A DNA stretch of 15,831 bases from VYFG01 sp022827325. Lineage in GTDB: Bacteria > Pseudomonadota > Gammaproteobacteria > Arenicellales > Poriferihabitantaceae. Location: the NCBI GenBank assembly GCA_022827325.1, contig JAJDTE010000119.1, forward strand, positions 1 through 15,831. The letters run 5' to 3'. Below are positions 13,254 through 15,831 of this stretch, piece after piece. Below the pieces are notes generated by a model. The model made no database searches. It saw only the letters and a list, made by a program, of their open reading frames with translations, and was not told the DNA's origin. The position numbers and the translations under genes are program-made. Each line of letters starts with the position of its first letter. Position 1 is the stretch's first letter.

Positions 13254-15683
13254 GTGCCACAGAAGCATGATGTCGAGACGGCCCTGCCGTCCCATGCCTC
13301 CGTTGTCGTTGTCGGCGGCGGGGTCATGGGATGCTCCACCCTGTACCACCTCGCCGGTCTCGGCGTCTCCGACGCCATCCTGCTCGAGCGCAACCAGCTG
13401 ACTTCCGGCACCACGTGGCATTCCGCCGCCCAGGTGCGGGCCCTTCGCTCGAGCCGCAACCTCACCGATCTCATCCGCTATTCCATCTCCCTGTATTCCG
13501 GGCTGGAAGCAGAGACCGGCCAGGCGACGGGCTGGATCAACAAGGGGTCGCTGTCCATCGCCGCCAGCGGGGACCGGCTCACCCATATCAGGCGGCAGGA
13601 GGCCCTGGCCCATGTCTTCGGTGTCCGCGCGGACTCCATTCCGGTCGGGGAGGCGAAGGAGCGCTGGCCGCTCATGAACGTGTCGGACGTCCTCGGTGCG
13701 GTCTGGTCTCCCGACGACGGCCGGGTCAGCCCGTCCGATCTATGCGCCGCCCTGGCCAGGGGCGCCAGGACCCGGGGCGCGGGGATTTTCGAGGGGGTCG
13801 GTGTCGACGGCATCCTGACCGAGGCCGGACGTGTCGTCGGCGTCGAGACGCAGGGAGGCACGGTGCGGTGCGACGCGGTCGCGCTCTGCACCGGACTCTG
13901 GAGCCGGGATGTGGCCGCCATGGCCGAGGTCGGGGTTCCGGTCTGGCCGTGCGAGCATTTCTACCTGTTGACACGGCCCGTCGACGGCATCGAGGGCAAC
14001 ATGCCGACACTGTCGGACCACGACAGCCACCTCTATATCCGGGACGATTCCGGCGGCCTGCTCATCGGCTGCTTCGAGCCGTCCGGCAAGCCGATCGATC
14101 CTGACCGGCTCGGCGACGACTTCGCCTTCAGGCTGCTGCCGGAAGACTGGGACCATTTCGAGCCGATGATGCTGAACGCCCTGCACCGGCTCCCCGTACT
14201 TGAACACGCGGAGGTAAAGATGCTGCTCAACGGGCCGGAGAGTTTCACGCCGGACGGCTCGTTCCTGCTCGGGGAGGCCGCGGAGACGCGGAGACTCTTC
14301 CTCGGCTGCGGCATGAACTCGGTGGGGGTGGCGACCGGCGGCGGCGCAGGCATGGCCCTGGCCCATTGCATCGTTCACGGCCATCCGCCGATGGACCTCC
14401 ACGAGGCGGACCCGAAACGGTTCCCGTCCTGTTTCAATTCCGCCGCCGCCCTGGCCGAACGGGTGCCGGAAGTGCTCGGCAAGCATTACGAGATCACCTA
14501 TCCCGGCCGCCAGTGGCGCACGGCGCGGAACCTGCGCCGTTTGCCGCTCGACGAACGCTGGCAGGCCGAAGGCGCGCATTTCGGCCAGGTCTACGGATTC
14601 GAGCGGCCGCTCTATTTCGGCAGGAAGGAGGAGCCGGTGCTGACCTTTGCCAGGCCCGCCTGGTTCGACCGGGTGGGCCGGGAGGTCAGGCGGGCGCACG
14701 AACAGGCCGCGGTGTTCGACCAGTCCTCGCTCGGCAAGATCAGCGTTACCGGCCGGCAGGCGGAAGCCTTTCTGGGCCGGGTCTGCACCAACGACATGTC
14801 GCTTCCCCCGGGCGGAGCCGCCTTCACGCTAGTGCTGAACGAACGCGGCGGCATCGAGAGCGATCTGGTCGCGATGCGGCTCGACGAGAACCACTATCGT
14901 CTGTACGTCGGCACTTCCGCGGTCAGGCGGGACCTGGCATGGCTGAGACGCCACCTCTCAAGCGCCGAGGACGTGACCCTCGCCGACGAGACGGAGGCCC
15001 ATGCCGTGCTCGCCCTTGCCGGACCGGATGCTGCACGCATCGTCGAGTCGATGGGAGCTGCAGAACTCAATCAACTCGGATACTTCCGCCACTGTGAGAC
15101 CCGCATTTCCGGAGTCTCGGTGCGCGCGACGCGTCTTTCCTATGTGGGCGAGGCCGGCTGGGAGATTACCTGTCCCGCCCGGCATGCCGGGGCCGTGTAC
15201 GATGCGCTGCACGGGGCCGGCGCGCGGCCGGCCGGGCTGTTCGCACAGACCTCGATGCGGATCGAGAAGCGTTTCCTGGCCCACGGCCACGACCTGGACA
15301 CCGACGTCAACCCGCTCCAGGCCGGGCTCGGGTTTGCGGTCCGTTGGGAAAAGGATTTCATCGGCCGTCCTGCCCTGGAGCAATTCAGGGACCGGGCGCC
15401 CGGGCAGAGGATCGTCTCCATCATTCTCGATGATGCGGGGGCTGTTCCCCTTGGCGGGGAACCGGTCTATCGTGAAGACCGGATTGTCGGCAACACCACG
15501 TCGGCTGCATTCGGCTACCGGATCGGCCGGCCCGTGGCCCTGGCCATGATGGATGCTGAATGTATTGACGGAGCTGATGGGCAGCGCGTCGAAATCGGCA
15601 TTGCGGGAATTCGTCATGCCGGCGGAGCGAGTCTCAGGGCCGCTTTCGATCCTGGAGGGACACGGATACGGCTCAAGTCGTAG
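13254..15683 (+). CDS. FAD-dependent dehydrogenase-GcvT fusion, dimethylglycine/sarcosine dehydrogenase-like
   Basis: An 809-residue two-part enzyme of the DMGDH/SARDH family, which oxidatively demethylates N-methyl amino acids and passes the one-carbon unit to tetrahydrofolate. Residues 15-385 form the DAO-type FAD domain: VVVVGGGVMG (17-26) binds ADP, and H56 in LTSGTTWHSAAQV matches the histidine that holds FAD covalently in DMGDH. SHLYIRDDSGGLLIGCFEP (258-276) is a family landmark. A short linker (about 388-450) leads to the aminomethyltransferase GcvT domain (450-700, with YVGEAGWEI at 630-638 and MRIEKRFLAHGHDLD at 668-682) and its C-terminal barrel (715-805). The GTG at 13254 is the only sensible start: an in-frame TAA lies at 13230 and no ATG precedes the FAD motif. 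No clear ribosome-binding site is seen. It lies 59 bases after potC. Confidence 0.94.
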   Translation: MPQKHDVETALPSHASVVVVGGGVMGCSTLYHLAGLGVSDAILLERNQLTSGTTWHSAAQVRALRSSRNLTDLIRYSISLYSGLEAETGQATGWINKGSLSIAASGDRLTHIRRQEALAHVFGVRADSIPVGEAKERWPLMNVSDVLGAVWSPDDGRVSPSDLCAALARGARTRGAGIFEGVGVDGILTEAGRVVGVETQGGTVRCDAVALCTGLWSRDVAAMAEVGVPVWPCEHFYLLTRPVDGIEGNMPTLSDHDSHLYIRDDSGGLLIGCFEPSGKPIDPDRLGDDFAFRLLPEDWDHFEPMMLNALHRLPVLEHAEVKMLLNGPESFTPDGSFLLGEAAETRRLFLGCGMNSVGVATGGGAGMALAHCIVHGHPPMDLHEADPKRFPSCFNSAAALAERVPEVLGKHYEITYPGRQWRTARNLRRLPLDERWQAEGAHFGQVYGFERPLYFGRKEEPVLTFARPAWFDRVGREVRRAHEQAAVFDQSSLGKISVTGRQAEAFLGRVCTNDMSLPPGGAAFTLVLNERGGIESDLVAMRLDENHYRLYVGTSAVRRDLAWLRRHLSSAEDVTLADETEAHAVLALAGPDAARIVESMGAAELNQLGYFRHCETRISGVSVRATRLSYVGEAGWEITCPARHAGAVYDALHGAGARPAGLFAQTSMRIEKRFLAHGHDLDTDVNPLQAGLGFAVRWEKDFIGRPALEQFRDRAPGQRIVSIILDDAGAVPLGGEPVYREDRIVGNTTSAAFGYRIGRPVALAMMDAECIDGADGQRVEIGIAGIRHAGGASLRAAFDPGGTRIRLKS

Positions 15684-15739
15684 GTGCCGGAAGCTGCCGG
15701 GAAGGTTGATTACAATAAAGGGGTTGGAGAAAGGTGACC

Positions 15740-15831
15740 ATGAACGACATTGCCATGACCGCGAAGAACGGAATGAGGCCGGTGCATCCGGGTGAAATCC
15801 TGCGCGTTGAGTTGGATGCCATCGGGCTGTC
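15740..15831 (+). CDS. higA: HigA-family addiction-module antitoxin (partial, cut by window end)
   Basis: The first 30 residues of a small HTH protein. RPVHPGEILRVELDAIGLS is the hallmark N-terminal block of HigA-type antitoxins (HPGEIL...GLS), which leads into the XRE helix-turn-helix. ATG at 15740 follows AAGGTGA 2-8 bases upstream. TACAAT at 15711-15716 could serve as a -10, though no good -35 accompanies it. In standard higBA loci the toxin precedes the antitoxin. Here only 56 bases separate it from the dehydrogenase stop, so no HigB toxin lies upstream. It may be a solitary regulator or have its toxin downstream. Confidence 0.8.
   Translation, partial: MNDIAMTAKNGMRPVHPGEILRVELDAIGL

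Noticed and set aside
15685..15705. TGCCGGAAGC / TGCCGGGAAG tandem as attachment site or terminator
   Set aside because: It is an imperfect short direct repeat whose only stem is 4 bp; too weak to support either function.
15684..15739. HigB toxin upstream of higA
   Set aside because: Only 56 bases lie between the dehydrogenase stop and higA, and the overlapping frame there does not resemble a RelE/HigB fold.

Overview
The window is high-G+C bacterial DNA, densely coded on both strands. Shine-Dalgarno-led starts, some GTG starts, a tripartite tricarboxylate transporter (TctCBA) and a Pot-type ABC importer suggest a proteobacterium. That is an inference from gene content; I see no rRNA, tRNA or marker gene that would place it further.

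Layout. All genes from about 9530 down to 1 run leftwards. In transcription order they are: a PotD-like periplasmic binding protein, a MurR/RpiR-family regulator, a nitrilase-superfamily amidohydrolase, a DAO-type FAD oxidoreductase, the tctC-tctB-tctA transporter, a BesD/HalD-family Fe(II)/2-oxoglutarate oxygenase carrying the hydroxylase-type HxD triad, and a Rieske oxygenase alpha subunit cut by the left edge. Rightwards from 9942 come the ATPase and two permeases that match the divergent binding protein, then a dimethylglycine/sarcosine dehydrogenase-like FAD-GcvT fusion, and finally the start of a HigA-type antitoxin cut by the right edge. A 411-base divergent intergenic region with an AT-rich island (9600-9690) separates the two arms.

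How the genes may work together (inference). The locus reads as a regulated uptake and breakdown island for a nitrogen-containing, probably N-alkylated, amino-acid-like compound. The ABC importer brings in a cationic or zwitterionic substrate. The Rieske enzyme and the 2-oxoglutarate hydroxylase activate it by oxygenation. The two FAD enzymes remove N-alkyl or amine groups, and the GcvT half of the larger one can pass one-carbon units to tetrahydrofolate. The nitrilase-like enzyme cleaves an amide or carbamoyl bond. TctCBA may import or recover a carboxylate. The RpiR-type protein is the only regulator present and is its likely switch. No substrate can be assigned from sequence alone.

A recurring structural feature is a strong hairpin within about 0-10 bases of the stop codons of four leftward genes, plus a further one between the binding-protein and regulator genes. 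None is followed by a U-tract.
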